Source: Desulfuromusa sp. (lineage in GTDB: Bacteria > Desulfobacterota > Desulfuromonadia > Desulfuromonadales > Geopsychrobacteraceae). Taken from it: a stretch of DNA of 64,000 bases. The notes under the pieces were generated by a model that ran no database searches, was not told the DNA's origin, and was given only the letters and a program-made list of their open reading frames with translations. The stretch spans positions 1-64,000 of the forward strand of contig JADGEB010000020.1 in the NCBI GenBank assembly GCA_016744595.1, written 5' to 3'. Within the stretch, counting starts at the first letter, position 1; the number at the start of each line of letters is the position of its first letter. A program made the position numbers and the translations under genes. Below are positions 1 to 9,210 of this stretch, piece by piece.

Positions 1-1
1 G

Positions 2-2320
2 GCTAATTGTCCGGGTGGTTTTGCGGCAGAAGATGGAGTTGGTTTAGAAGCTTTTGCTGCTAAAGCAGCATTATTGATTCATGCTGATTCTCGGGAAATA
101 GCGTGCGCAGCAGCAGAAGAAACTGCAAGAGTGCGAAGTGTTTTTTTTGCTAACATGAGCCATGAGTTGCGTACTCCTCTCAATATTATTATCGGGATGA
201 ACCAGCTTCTGCAGGGGATGGAAAACTCAAAGATACAGCAAGATTATTTAGAAAAAATTGGTTTTTCCGCCGAACAGTTATTGGCTTTGGTTGAAGACGT
301 TCTTGATTTGTCAAAGATCTCAGAGGGTCAAAAATTGACTCTTAAAGAGACTTCTTTCTCCCCTGAAGAATTATTCTACAGTGTGTCTCAGTTATTGGCT
401 TTCAGGCAGGGTGACCGTAAGGTTGAATTACATGTTGATGTTAGCCGGGAAATACCTTCCACGCTTATTGGAGATTCTCTTCGCTTAACCCAAGTTCTCA
501 ATAATCTACTGAGTAATGCGCTCAAATTCACCCCGCAAGGGACTGTGACTCTGCGAGTGACCGTGGTGGGACAAACTGAGGATCAGGCGATTCTTAATTT
601 TTGTGTCAGTGACACCGGTATCGGGATGCGTGAAGAGCAGCTGGAGACAGTATTTCAACCCTTTGTTCAGGCTGATCATACCCCAATTCGGAAACAGGAC
701 GGTAGCGGCTTAGGTTTGTCGATCAGTCAGCAACTGTGTCAGTTGATGGGTGGACATATATTTGTTGATAGTCGCTTGGGGCAGGGAAGTGTCTTTTGCT
801 TTGAATTACCCTTTAAGGTTGATTCTACAAATGATTTGAAAAAGAAGCCCTTACAACTTGCGCCCGGTCTGTGTGGAACGTCAGTACTGATAGCAAATTC
901 CTGCCCGGTTTGCTGCGATATTCTGTCGCAGATGCTTGAAGAAATGCAGTTCAAGGTGGATTTAATTACATCGGCCAGTGGTGCAATGAAGTTGTTGAAT
1001 ACCGCCAAGGAACAATTTCTACCCTATCAGCTCGTGCTGGTAGGGCAGTTTCTTGAAGAAATGTCGGGATTGGAGTTTACGCAACAGTTGGGGAAAAGTG
1101 ATTTTCCTGGAATGCAAAAATTTCTATTGGTGAACCCGGCAGACCTCGCAAATTTTTCCTTGCAGATGAAACCCCTAGGACTGGCTGAATTGGTGTTGAC
1201 ACCAGTACGTCCTTCCGATCTTTTCGAGACGATTATCAGCTCATTTGGTTTTTCCCCTAACCGACAAGATTCAACCACAGATTTATCTATCCACTGGAAA
1301 CAGACCAAAGTTCTTCTGGTTGATGATAACGAAATGGGGCGACAGGTGACTCGCGCGTTACTGGAAAATATTAGTATCGAGGTTTCTGAGGCCAAAAATG
1401 GAGTGGAAGCTATTGAAATGGTAAAGGCTGATACCTTTGATCTGGTACTGATGGATGTGCAAATGCCGGTTTTAGATGGTCTGAGTGCTACGCGGGAAAT
1501 TCGTACCCTCAATAAAGAGAATATCGAAGATTTGCCGATTATTGCCGTGACCGCTCATGCTTTTGCTGAGCATCGGGCTGAAAGTTTGGAGGCCGGTATG
1601 AACGATCATCTGACCAAGCCAATTAACCTAGAAACTCTGTATGGTATGTTGCAAAACTGGTTGCCTGAAAACAAACAGCAGCGGGTTGGTGATGTCGCTC
1701 CAACGGATTCTTTTGAATACGCAGACTTGGAAGCCACCTTGCCTGGAGTTGATGTCTATGCGGGAATCCACCGGGTTGCCGGAGACCGTCATCTTTACAT
1801 TAATTTGTTAAAGAAATATATCGATCAATTTTCAGAGACCGAAACAGAGTTACACAAAGAACTAGAGTTCAGGCAGCAAGAAGATGCTGTCCGTCGTGTC
1901 CATACTTTGAAAGGGGTTGCTGGGAGTTTAGGGGTGACAGCATTATATAAATTAGCTGGAGAGCTGGAAGGGCAATTGGTTAAGGGTGAAAAACTATCGG
2001 CTCTTGAAGAGATGCTTGCACAGCACAATCAGTTTTTGACGGCATTGCAAAACTTGCCGGAATTGGATCAAGCTTCCACAAAGATCGATAAATTGCATGG
2101 TACAGACTCTGAATTGCAGGCAATTTTGGAGCAGATACTTCCTCCCTTGGAAAGTTTGCAAGTACAAGATATCAAAAAATTGTTGGAACAGATTCAGAGA
2201 AAGACTTGGTCAGACAAGTATCGTGATCAGCTGGTTCGGCTGGAAGAATATGTCGACCGTTACCAGTTTAATCTTGCCATAGAACTTGTACAGAACCTTC
2301 TGTTTGAGGTGAGAAGCTAA
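2..2320 (+). CDS. Hybrid sensor histidine kinase (HisKA-HATPase-REC-REC-HPt), 5' end outside window
   Basis: The reading frame is open from base 2, so the N-terminal sensor part lies upstream of the window; the first in-frame start-like codon (TTG at 74) falls in the middle of the protein. The visible part begins with a helical linker and the HisKA box MSHELRTPLN (His near base 161). It continues with the ATPase boxes NALKFTPQG, DTGIGM and GSGLGLS. A first receiver-like domain (about 870-1250) lacks the phosphoacceptor Asp: the usual LxxxD stretch reads LVLVGQFLEEMSG. A second receiver (about 1310-1660) is intact (LVDDNE, LMDVQMP, TKPI). An HPt domain follows with the phospho-His in VHTLKGVAGS. 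A roughly 70-residue helical tail resembles the tail of the kinase at 3424-5613. It probably autophosphorylates and relays phosphate to the HD-GYP regulator that follows, whose start codon directly abuts this stop. The signal sensed cannot be told from this window. Confidence 0.93.
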   Translation, partial: ANCPGGFAAEDGVGLEAFAAKAALLIHADSREIACAAAEETARVRSVFFANMSHELRTPLNIIIGMNQLLQGMENSKIQQDYLEKIGFSAEQLLALVEDVLDLSKISEGQKLTLKETSFSPEELFYSVSQLLAFRQGDRKVELHVDVSREIPSTLIGDSLRLTQVLNNLLSNALKFTPQGTVTLRVTVVGQTEDQAILNFCVSDTGIGMREEQLETVFQPFVQADHTPIRKQDGSGLGLSISQQLCQLMGGHIFVDSRLGQGSVFCFELPFKVDSTNDLKKKPLQLAPGLCGTSVLIANSCPVCCDILSQMLEEMQFKVDLITSASGAMKLLNTAKEQFLPYQLVLVGQFLEEMSGLEFTQQLGKSDFPGMQKFLLVNPADLANFSLQMKPLGLAELVLTPVRPSDLFETIISSFGFSPNRQDSTTDLSIHWKQTKVLLVDDNEMGRQVTRALLENISIEVSEAKNGVEAIEMVKADTFDLVLMDVQMPVLDGLSATREIRTLNKENIEDLPIIAVTAHAFAEHRAESLEAGMNDHLTKPINLETLYGMLQNWLPENKQQRVGDVAPTDSFEYADLEATLPGVDVYAGIHRVAGDRHLYINLLKKYIDQFSETETELHKELEFRQQEDAVRRVHTLKGVAGSLGVTALYKLAGELEGQLVKGEKLSALEEMLAQHNQFLTALQNLPELDQASTKIDKLHGTDSELQAILEQILPPLESLQVQDIKKLLEQIQRKTWSDKYRDQLVRLEEYVDRYQFNLAIELVQNLLFEVRS

Positions 2321-3388
2321 ATGAATACGGTAAAAAAACAAATAATGATTGTTGATGACGCTGGTTCGAATATTGACACCCTGATTGCTGTTCTGGGAGA
2401 TGAATACGGTCTGCGTGTTGCCATCGATGGTGAATCGGCTCTGCAGGCATTACAACAGGATCCTTTGCCGGACCTTATTCTGCTTGATATCATGATGCCG
2501 GGGATGGATGGTTACGAAGTCTGTCTGCAGCTTAAGAGTTCATCTCGAACACGTGGAATTAGAATTATCTTTCTGACCGCTTTGACCGAAAGTTTTGAAC
2601 AGGAAAAAGGGCTGAAGCTGGGTGCGGAAGATTACATCACAAAGCCATTTGATCCGGCCATTGTCCGAGCTCGAGTGCGAACCCAACTGGAGTTGAAAGG
2701 CTATCGCGACCACCTCGAAGAACAGGTTGCCCTCAGAAATAAGGAGCTGGCTCATGCCCAGGAAGCAACGATTGCCAGTATGGCGATCATGGCGGAGTAT
2801 CGAGATCCTGAAACGGGCAGCCATATTTTGCGTACCAAATCATATATCCGTGCCCTTGCAGCAGAGTTAAGCCAAAGGTCTCCACAGTTGATCAACGAGC
2901 CGATGCAAAAAATACTCTATCAGGCAGCGCCCTTGCATGACATTGGTAAGGTGGCCATCCCTGATGCCATATTACTGAAGCCTGCTCGTTTAACGGCTGA
3001 GGAATTTTCCACGATGGAAAAGCATACGCTTTATGGCAGTGAAGCGATTCGGCGAACTGCAAATATTCACGGCCAGAATGAACTTTTGCGGGTAGCCGCA
3101 GAAATTGCCGAGTTTCACCATGAAAAGTGGGATGGATCGGGTTACCCACACGGTTGCAAGGGGAAGGCGATACCAATTTGCGCCCGTTTGATGGCTATTG
3201 CCGATGTGTATGATGCGCTGATCAGCAAACGTCCCTACAAAGAAGCTCTTGGCCACGAAGAGGCGGTCAGGACAATTCTGGAAGGGGACGGTTATACCCA
3301 TCCTGACCATTTTGACCCACAGGTATTGGCATGTTTTGCACAAAATCACATGCAGTTTCACGATATTGCACTGAAGTTTGCTGATTAA
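2321..3388 (+). CDS. Response regulator with HD-GYP domain (c-di-GMP phosphodiesterase)
   Basis: A 355-residue protein with an N-terminal receiver (acceptor Asp in LILLDIMMPGMDG, conserved Lys in ITKPFDP) and a C-terminal HD-GYP domain. The metal-binding HDIGK box and the HHEKWDGSGYP box are both intact, so hydrolysis of cyclic di-GMP is expected. The family normally produces pGpG or GMP and lowers c-di-GMP, favouring motility over attachment. The start ATG follows the stop of the upstream hybrid kinase with no gap, so the two are almost certainly translated together and form a cognate pair. A short coiled linker (about residues 125-150) joins the domains. Nothing looks degenerate. Confidence 0.95.
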   Translation: MNTVKKQIMIVDDAGSNIDTLIAVLGDEYGLRVAIDGESALQALQQDPLPDLILLDIMMPGMDGYEVCLQLKSSSRTRGIRIIFLTALTESFEQEKGLKLGAEDYITKPFDPAIVRARVRTQLELKGYRDHLEEQVALRNKELAHAQEATIASMAIMAEYRDPETGSHILRTKSYIRALAAELSQRSPQLINEPMQKILYQAAPLHDIGKVAIPDAILLKPARLTAEEFSTMEKHTLYGSEAIRRTANIHGQNELLRVAAEIAEFHHEKWDGSGYPHGCKGKAIPICARLMAIADVYDALISKRPYKEALGHEEAVRTILEGDGYTHPDHFDPQVLACFAQNHMQFHDIALKFAD

Positions 3389-3423
3389 GTTGTTTCAGGC
3401 ACTGTTTTTTTCAGAGAGGCGGT

Positions 3424-5613
3424 ATGCAAAGGTCGCATGAAGGGGGTAAGGGCAGTTTAATAATGAACATCCGCATCAAAATATTTTTGATTCTTAGTGC
3501 AGTTTTGTTCTGTTCAATAATGCTTTACGTTTGGGTTTACTCCAAAATCGATTATCAAAGGATGATGACAGGTTTTGCAAAACGTGCTGAACAGTTAGAA
3601 CATTCTTTCAAGGCTGAGCAGGATTCGACCGAAATACGCATGCTGCAGATTGCTACTTATGTGGCTCATGACCAAAAAGCTCAGCAACTATTTTTGCTGG
3701 GAAAACATGCGGTTGAGCTTGAAGGTGGGGGTGCTGGCGGGGAATTGGCTGATCAGGTTAGAAAGTCTTTGTTTGAGCATGTGCAGCAAAGTCAGAAAAG
3801 TTTGGCCAAACAATTTGGTTTCAGACAGCTTCATTTTCATTTAGGCCCAGGATCACACAGTTTTTTACGGGTTCATCGGCCAGAGAAGTTTGGTGATCGC
3901 ATGGATGACGTGCGCTATACCATTGTTGTCGCAAATGCAAAACAGAAAAACACCATGGGTTTTGAAACAGGTAGGGTTTTTTCAGGGATTCGAGGTGTAA
4001 CGCCCATATATGCGTTTGATGGCAGCACTGGTGAAAAGGTTCATGTTGGAGCTCTAGAAGCAGGAACCTCTTTCTCTAATATGCTATCAATATTTCAGCA
4101 GAACCGACCGTGGTTAAATGCAACAGTGTTGCTCAATCAGGAACATTTACAGGCCAATGTTTGGCCCGATTTTCTCAATCAATTGTTAGAGGATAATCAG
4201 TTTATTAAAGGTTTTCGTGTCGAAGGAACCACTTCGTCTGAAATCGAGAAGTTTTTAGTTCATAATGACTTTGCAAATGTCCTGATGGATCCAGGTCATC
4301 ATCTTCTCCGTGCTGGGGAAAATACCTACAGCTTTGCTTCTTTTCCTTTGCGAGATTTTCGTGGTGAAACCGATTCCAGTTTGCCCGATGCCGGTTTGGT
4401 TGTTGTTTGGAGGGATATAAACTCAGATATTGCTGCCTATCATAGTAATGTTCGAAATTTATTTTTTTATGGAATCCTACTTTTTGTAGTAATTGAACTA
4501 TTAATGTTTTTCGGACTCAAATCGATGACGAGAAGACTGCGAGTTGAACTGAAACAGACTCGCGAGCTGGAAATTGCAAGTGAACATGTCCGCGCCGTGG
4601 CCGAAGAAGCCTCTCGTTTAAAAACAGAATTTTTGGGGAACATGAGCCATGAGTTGCGAACCCCGATGAATACCATCATTGGCTTGGGGCAGCTACTTGG
4701 TGAAGGCTCGCTGAATCGTCAACAACAGAGCTTTATTGATAAAATAAATCTTTCGGCCAAAAGCTTATTGAATTTAATCGATGAAATTTTGTTGATAGCA
4801 GATTTGGAATCGTGGGGAATTGATAAATCATCAGTCGAGAATTTTAAGCCAACCCAATTACTGAATCAACTGAAAGAGAACTTTAACGATCGAGCTAAGA
4901 ACCAGGGAGTGGAGTTAAAAACCGAATTTACAACCTCAGCGCCAAAGCAAGTCAGTGGTTTCCCTGCACAATTGGAACAAGTTTTAAGTCAATTATTAGG
5001 CAATGCAATCAAGTTTAGCTCTGGTGGAGACGTGATCTTGTCTCTGATGTTGCTTGAGCATAATACCGAGACTGTAACTTTGGAATTTGCCGTGAGCGAC
5101 CAGGGGATCGGGATTTCTAAGGGACAACAGGAGCTAATTTTTAAACCTTTCCAGCAGGGTGATGGATCAAAAACTCGCACCTATGGTGGAACCGGTTTAG
5201 GCTTAACGATTGCCCGGAAAGTTTGTCAACAGATGGGCGGTGATATTGCTGTGGAAAGTACGCTCGGTCAGGGGAGTCGATTCAGTTTTTATTTGCAATT
5301 TAAGTGTCCAGAAGAATTATCGACCGATCTGCTTGCCTCTTCTCCCGTATTGCTGGAAACGACCGTAGAGTCGGATAACTCTACAACGCAGATATTAGGG
5401 ACATTTGGCGAAATAGCTCAATTGCTCGATCAACTTAAAGATCCATTGGCTCAACTCCGGCCAACAGAATGTCAGGCTATTGGTCTGGTCATAAAACGAA
5501 AGCAATGGCCTGAAAGCTTGGAGAGAGACATCAAAAAACTCACTAATTTGATTGATCAATATCGATTTGTTGAGGCGCAGGAGGTTGTGGTCTGTCTCAA
5601 TAAATTGCTTTAA
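3424..5613 (+). CDS. Membrane sensor histidine kinase with periplasmic dCache_3-like domain
   Basis: A 729-residue kinase. One membrane helix near the N terminus and a second around residues 340-360 enclose a periplasmic domain of about 300 residues. Its LHFHLGPG..SFLRVHRPEKFGD and GIRGVTPIYA segments are typical of the double-Cache family 3 (PF14827), which binds small ligands. The cytoplasmic part has HisKA (MSHELRTPMN) and HATPase boxes (NAIKFSSGG, DQGIGIS, GTGLGLT) but no receiver, so it must hand phosphate to a separate protein. The C-terminal 70 residues match the tail of the kinase ending at 2320. The ATG at 3424 has a good GAGAGG site upstream; the in-frame ATG at 3463 is an alternative. 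The gene sits 35 bases after the HD-GYP gene and probably belongs to the same operon. Confidence 0.92.
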   Translation: MQRSHEGGKGSLIMNIRIKIFLILSAVLFCSIMLYVWVYSKIDYQRMMTGFAKRAEQLEHSFKAEQDSTEIRMLQIATYVAHDQKAQQLFLLGKHAVELEGGGAGGELADQVRKSLFEHVQQSQKSLAKQFGFRQLHFHLGPGSHSFLRVHRPEKFGDRMDDVRYTIVVANAKQKNTMGFETGRVFSGIRGVTPIYAFDGSTGEKVHVGALEAGTSFSNMLSIFQQNRPWLNATVLLNQEHLQANVWPDFLNQLLEDNQFIKGFRVEGTTSSEIEKFLVHNDFANVLMDPGHHLLRAGENTYSFASFPLRDFRGETDSSLPDAGLVVVWRDINSDIAAYHSNVRNLFFYGILLFVVIELLMFFGLKSMTRRLRVELKQTRELEIASEHVRAVAEEASRLKTEFLGNMSHELRTPMNTIIGLGQLLGEGSLNRQQQSFIDKINLSAKSLLNLIDEILLIADLESWGIDKSSVENFKPTQLLNQLKENFNDRAKNQGVELKTEFTTSAPKQVSGFPAQLEQVLSQLLGNAIKFSSGGDVILSLMLLEHNTETVTLEFAVSDQGIGISKGQQELIFKPFQQGDGSKTRTYGGTGLGLTIARKVCQQMGGDIAVESTLGQGSRFSFYLQFKCPEELSTDLLASSPVLLETTVESDNSTTQILGTFGEIAQLLDQLKDPLAQLRPTECQAIGLVIKRKQWPESLERDIKKLTNLIDQYRFVEAQEVVVCLNKLL

Positions 5614-5679
5614 AGTAAAAACAAATCACCACAAAGCCTGCTACAATCAATTATTAGCTTGTTACGAGGTGGGGGTAGC

Positions 5680-8600
5680 ATGATGAAGTTTTTGATCTGG
5701 ATAATTTCTTGCCTAACTTTTTTCCTTAGTTTCTTTATTCTGGGTAATGGGATTGTGTGTGCTGCTGAAAAGCTGGTTCTGCAACTCCCTTGGCATCACC
5801 AATTTCAGTTTGCTGGCTATTATATGGCTAAAGAAAAGGGTTATTACAATTCTGCTGGGCTGGATGTTGAAGTTCGAGACGCTAACCAAAAAAACAAAAA
5901 TGTTGTCAATGATGTCCTTTTCGGCCAAGCTGATTTTGCTATCAGTGATTCTGGTTTGCTTGTTAGTCGCAGTCAAGGTAAGCCCGTCGTCGCAATTTCT
6001 GCTATTTTCCCCTCATCCCCAGCCATTTTTCTGAGCCTTAAAGAATCTGGAATTCGTACTCCAGCCGACCTTGCTGGTAAAAAAGTAATGTTGTTTTCTT
6101 CTCCTCGTAGTTCCTCTCTTTATGCTCTTCTCTCTCAAGAAGGATTGCTTGGCAATATTGAAATTATTGAAAGTAATTTTGATGTTAATTCATTGCTGGA
6201 TGAGCAGGTAGACGTATTCAATGCCTATCGTACTAATGAACCTTACTTATTGGAAGCTCAAGGGGAACAAACCAACATTATTGATCCAAGTGATTATGGC
6301 ATTGAATTTTATGGTGACGTTCTCTTTACGTCAGAAATGTTTCTGGAGAAGAACCCTAAAGTGGTTGAGGAATTCCGTAAGGCATCCCTCAAAGGCTGGG
6401 ATTATGCTCTGAACCATTTTGATGAAACTATTGCAGTGATAAAAGAAAAATATCAGGCTGATAAAACAATTCAACAGCTGCAATTTGAAGCAGCTGCGAT
6501 TAAAGAGATTATCGAGACGGGTGAAGGGGAAATTGGGGCAATGGATCTGGCTCGGTGGGCACAAATAGTTCATCACATGATTGCTATTAACCTAATCCCA
6601 CCAACCTTTCATATGAACAGAAATTTCCTTTACGAGGAATCTCGCCCTTTTGATTGGGTTAGACTCCGGCCTTGGATTGTTGGAGCGGTAGCAGCCTTTT
6701 CTGTCCTTATTGTTTTTCTCAGTATTTTATCTAAATCGAATGTTCGCTTAAGGGCGGTACGGAAACAGCTTCTCCAAGAAATAGAAGAGCGTGAGCAGGT
6801 AGAAAAAGTTTTGTCTCTCGAAAGAGATAATTTGAAGGATATTTTTGGGGCAATGGAAGATGGCATCTATATTGTCGATAAAGAGTTTGATATCCAATAT
6901 GTGAATCCTGTCTTGATAAATGATTTTGGTGATTATACGGGAAAGAAATGCTACGAATATTTTCATGACCAAAGGGAGAATTGCCTCTGGTGTAAAAACA
7001 CTAACGTTCAAAGGGGGGAAACTGTCCGTTGGGAATGGTATTCAGCTAAGATAGATAAAACTTATGATCTGATTGATACGCCACTGAAACAATCTGATGG
7101 CAGTATTTTGAAATTGGGAATGCTTCGTGATATCACTGCACGGAAACAGGCAGATGTGGCATTAAGGAAGAGTGAAGAACGCTTCAAGAGGCTTTCAGAT
7201 GTTACTTTTGAGGGCATAATGATTCACGATGAAGGTGTTGCGGTTGAAGTCAATGAGTCGCTGGTAAAGATGTTTGGTTATTCAAGAGAGGAAATGATTG
7301 GCAACGTCCTTTATCGTTTATTCATACCAGAGGAATATCACAGCATTATAGAGGAAAATTTTGCAAAGAAGGTTGTAGCTCCTTATGAGGTGATTGCGAG
7401 AAGAAAAGATGGGACCCTTTTCCCACTTGAAGTTGAATCTAGAAATATAAAAGGGGATCGCTATCAGGTGATCGCAGTGAGAGATATCACGGTACGTAAA
7501 CAGGCTCAGATTGAACGGGAGAGACTATCTCTTGCGATTGAGCAAAGCAGTGAAACAATTGTCATCACGGATAAAGAAGGCATAATACAATATGCTAATC
7601 CTGCATTTGAAAAAATTTCTGGGTACACTTGTGAAGAAGTTATTGGCAAAAACCCGCGTATCCTCAAAAGTGATCTGCAGGATATAACCATTTATCCAAA
7701 ACTATGGAAGACACTGACAGATGGTGAAATATGGAGAGGGCGGTTTATTAATAAGAAAAAGGATGGGGAAATTTATCTCGAAAATGCGACTATTTCGCCT
7801 GTGTTTGATGCTTTTGGCAGGGTCAGCAATTATATAGCGGTGAAGAGAGATATAACCCATGAAGTTGAAATGGAAGGCCAGCTACGACAAAAATATAAAA
7901 TGGAAGCCATTGGTTTGATGGCAGGGGGGATAGCCCACAACTTCAATAATAATCTGGCAATTATTCTCGGCAATGTTGAACTTACTCAACTTAAATTGCC
8001 CGAATATAGCGGCGTAGGAGACTATCTCAAAAATGCGAAAATAGCTGTGATGCGTTCTCGTGATTTGGTGCAGCAGATTTTAACCTATAGCCGAGAAGGG
8101 GGGCACGATAAAACCCCCACACAGCTGCCACTGTTGATTGAAGAAACCCTCAATTTATTGCACTCGACGACTCCAACTACAATTGATTTATTACAGGATA
8201 TCAACGAGAACAGCCGTGATACCACCATTAATGCCGATGCCTCTCAGGTTCAGGAAGCACTGATTAACCTCTGTAATAATGCTATGCATGCCATGGATGA
8301 AAAAGGTGAGCTAAGGGTATCACTCGAAACTGTTCAGCTACAATATCACGATATTCCTGCCCAGTATGAATGTTTGCCCGGATGCTATGCCAAGCTCAGC
8401 GTTCAGGATGATGGCTCTGGCATGTCCCCTGAAACAGTGGATAAAATTTTCGATCCCTTCTTTACCACCAAAGAAGTTGATGAAGGAACCGGTATGGGGC
8501 TCGCCACAGTACAGGGAATCATGAACCAACATGGCGGACTGATCAAAGTTTCAAGCAACCTGAATAAGGGAACCACTTTTGATCTTTTTTTCCCGGTTAG

Positions 8601-9030
8601 TGAACAACCTCAAACCGCAGAGCTGACTTCAGCTAATCGGGAATTGCCCCGCGGCACAGAAAGAATTCTCTTCCTTGATGATGATGAAATGCTCTCTCAT
8701 TTGGGAGAAATGATGTTATCTGAAGCAGGGTATCAGGTAACTGCCATGACCAGCAGTATAGAGGTTTTGAAGTTATTCAATGCTGATCCGAACCGCTTTG
8801 ACCTTGTCATTACCGATCAGACCATGCCCGACCTTAGTGGCAAAGATTTGATCCAGGAATTGCTGAAGGTGAGACCTGATTTAGTGACCATCCTTTGTAC
8901 CGGATTCAGCAATAAAATTGATAAGGATGAAGCTAAAAAACTTGGAATCAGCGCCTTTTGTATGAAGCCATTGAATTTACCGGAACTGGTACAGACTGTA
9001 AGGCGAGTTTTAGATACAAGAAGGGCGTAG
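5680..9030 (+). CDS. Hybrid histidine kinase with NMT1/THI5-like binding domain, three PAS domains and REC
   Basis: A protein of about 1116 residues. A signal peptide is followed by an NMT1/THI5-like substrate-binding domain (LQLPWHHQFQFAGYYMAKEK is characteristic), then a membrane helix near residues 330-350. Three PAS domains follow; the first carries a Cys cluster (CYEYF..C..CKN). The kinase core has the NtrB-type box GGIAHNFNNNLA and the ATPase boxes DDGSGM and GTGMGLA. A C-terminal receiver has its acceptor Asp in LVITDQTMPDLSG. The fusion of a periplasmic pyrimidine/thiamine-precursor-type binding fold to a kinase suggests sensing of a small heterocycle, but the ligand is unknown. The ATG at 5680 was chosen because GAGGTGGGGG stands just before it; a TTG at 5659 is also in frame. 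Confidence 0.93.
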   Translation: MMKFLIWIISCLTFFLSFFILGNGIVCAAEKLVLQLPWHHQFQFAGYYMAKEKGYYNSAGLDVEVRDANQKNKNVVNDVLFGQADFAISDSGLLVSRSQGKPVVAISAIFPSSPAIFLSLKESGIRTPADLAGKKVMLFSSPRSSSLYALLSQEGLLGNIEIIESNFDVNSLLDEQVDVFNAYRTNEPYLLEAQGEQTNIIDPSDYGIEFYGDVLFTSEMFLEKNPKVVEEFRKASLKGWDYALNHFDETIAVIKEKYQADKTIQQLQFEAAAIKEIIETGEGEIGAMDLARWAQIVHHMIAINLIPPTFHMNRNFLYEESRPFDWVRLRPWIVGAVAAFSVLIVFLSILSKSNVRLRAVRKQLLQEIEEREQVEKVLSLERDNLKDIFGAMEDGIYIVDKEFDIQYVNPVLINDFGDYTGKKCYEYFHDQRENCLWCKNTNVQRGETVRWEWYSAKIDKTYDLIDTPLKQSDGSILKLGMLRDITARKQADVALRKSEERFKRLSDVTFEGIMIHDEGVAVEVNESLVKMFGYSREEMIGNVLYRLFIPEEYHSIIEENFAKKVVAPYEVIARRKDGTLFPLEVESRNIKGDRYQVIAVRDITVRKQAQIERERLSLAIEQSSETIVITDKEGIIQYANPAFEKISGYTCEEVIGKNPRILKSDLQDITIYPKLWKTLTDGEIWRGRFINKKKDGEIYLENATISPVFDAFGRVSNYIAVKRDITHEVEMEGQLRQKYKMEAIGLMAGGIAHNFNNNLAIILGNVELTQLKLPEYSGVGDYLKNAKIAVMRSRDLVQQILTYSREGGHDKTPTQLPLLIEETLNLLHSTTPTTIDLLQDINENSRDTTINADASQVQEALINLCNNAMHAMDEKGELRVSLETVQLQYHDIPAQYECLPGCYAKLSVQDDGSGMSPETVDKIFDPFFTTKEVDEGTGMGLATVQGIMNQHGGLIKVSSNLNKGTTFDLFFPVSEQPQTAELTSANRELPRGTERILFLDDDEMLSHLGEMMLSEAGYQVTAMTSSIEVLKLFNADPNRFDLVITDQTMPDLSGKDLIQELLKVRPDLVTILCTGFSNKIDKDEAKKLGISAFCMKPLNLPELVQTVRRVLDTRRA

Positions 9031-9079
9031 GCTGGGCGGGGAAAAATATTCAAAAGGTCACATTTTACTATTGTAAAGG

Positions 9080-9108
9080 TTGTCTAAAAGGAATGTTTAG
9101 GCTATAGT
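9080..9108 (+). promoter_or_regulatory. Candidate sigma70 promoter of pckA
   Basis: TTGTCT (9080-9085) and TATAGT (9103-9108) are separated by exactly 17 bases, in the only sizeable gap upstream of pckA. Predicted transcription would start near 9115, inside the palindrome annotated next. Seen by eye only. Confidence 0.5.
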
Positions 9109-9109
9109 T

Positions 9110-9126
9110 CGGCCGTTTAACGGCCG
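9110..9126. promoter_or_regulatory. Perfect GC-rich palindrome at the predicted pckA transcription start
   Basis: CGGCCGTT-T-AACGGCCG is a perfect 8-base inverted repeat with a one-base centre, lying directly after the candidate -10 box of pckA. Its position fits a repressor operator or a stabilising hairpin at the 5' end of the mRNA. The protein that would bind it is unknown. Confidence 0.45.
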
Positions 9127-9210
9127 GAGAGGTCGCTATATATATGAAATTTCAAGTTTTTATATTTATCAAGTTATCAAAAAACACCAAACAGAAATGG
9201 GGAAACGCAG

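Noticed and set aside
739-1512. Long minus-strand open frames inside the first kinase gene
   Set aside because: They lie opposite a well-supported gene, have no ribosome sites and give low-complexity, Ser/Arg-rich products. They are shadows of the plus-strand coding sequence.
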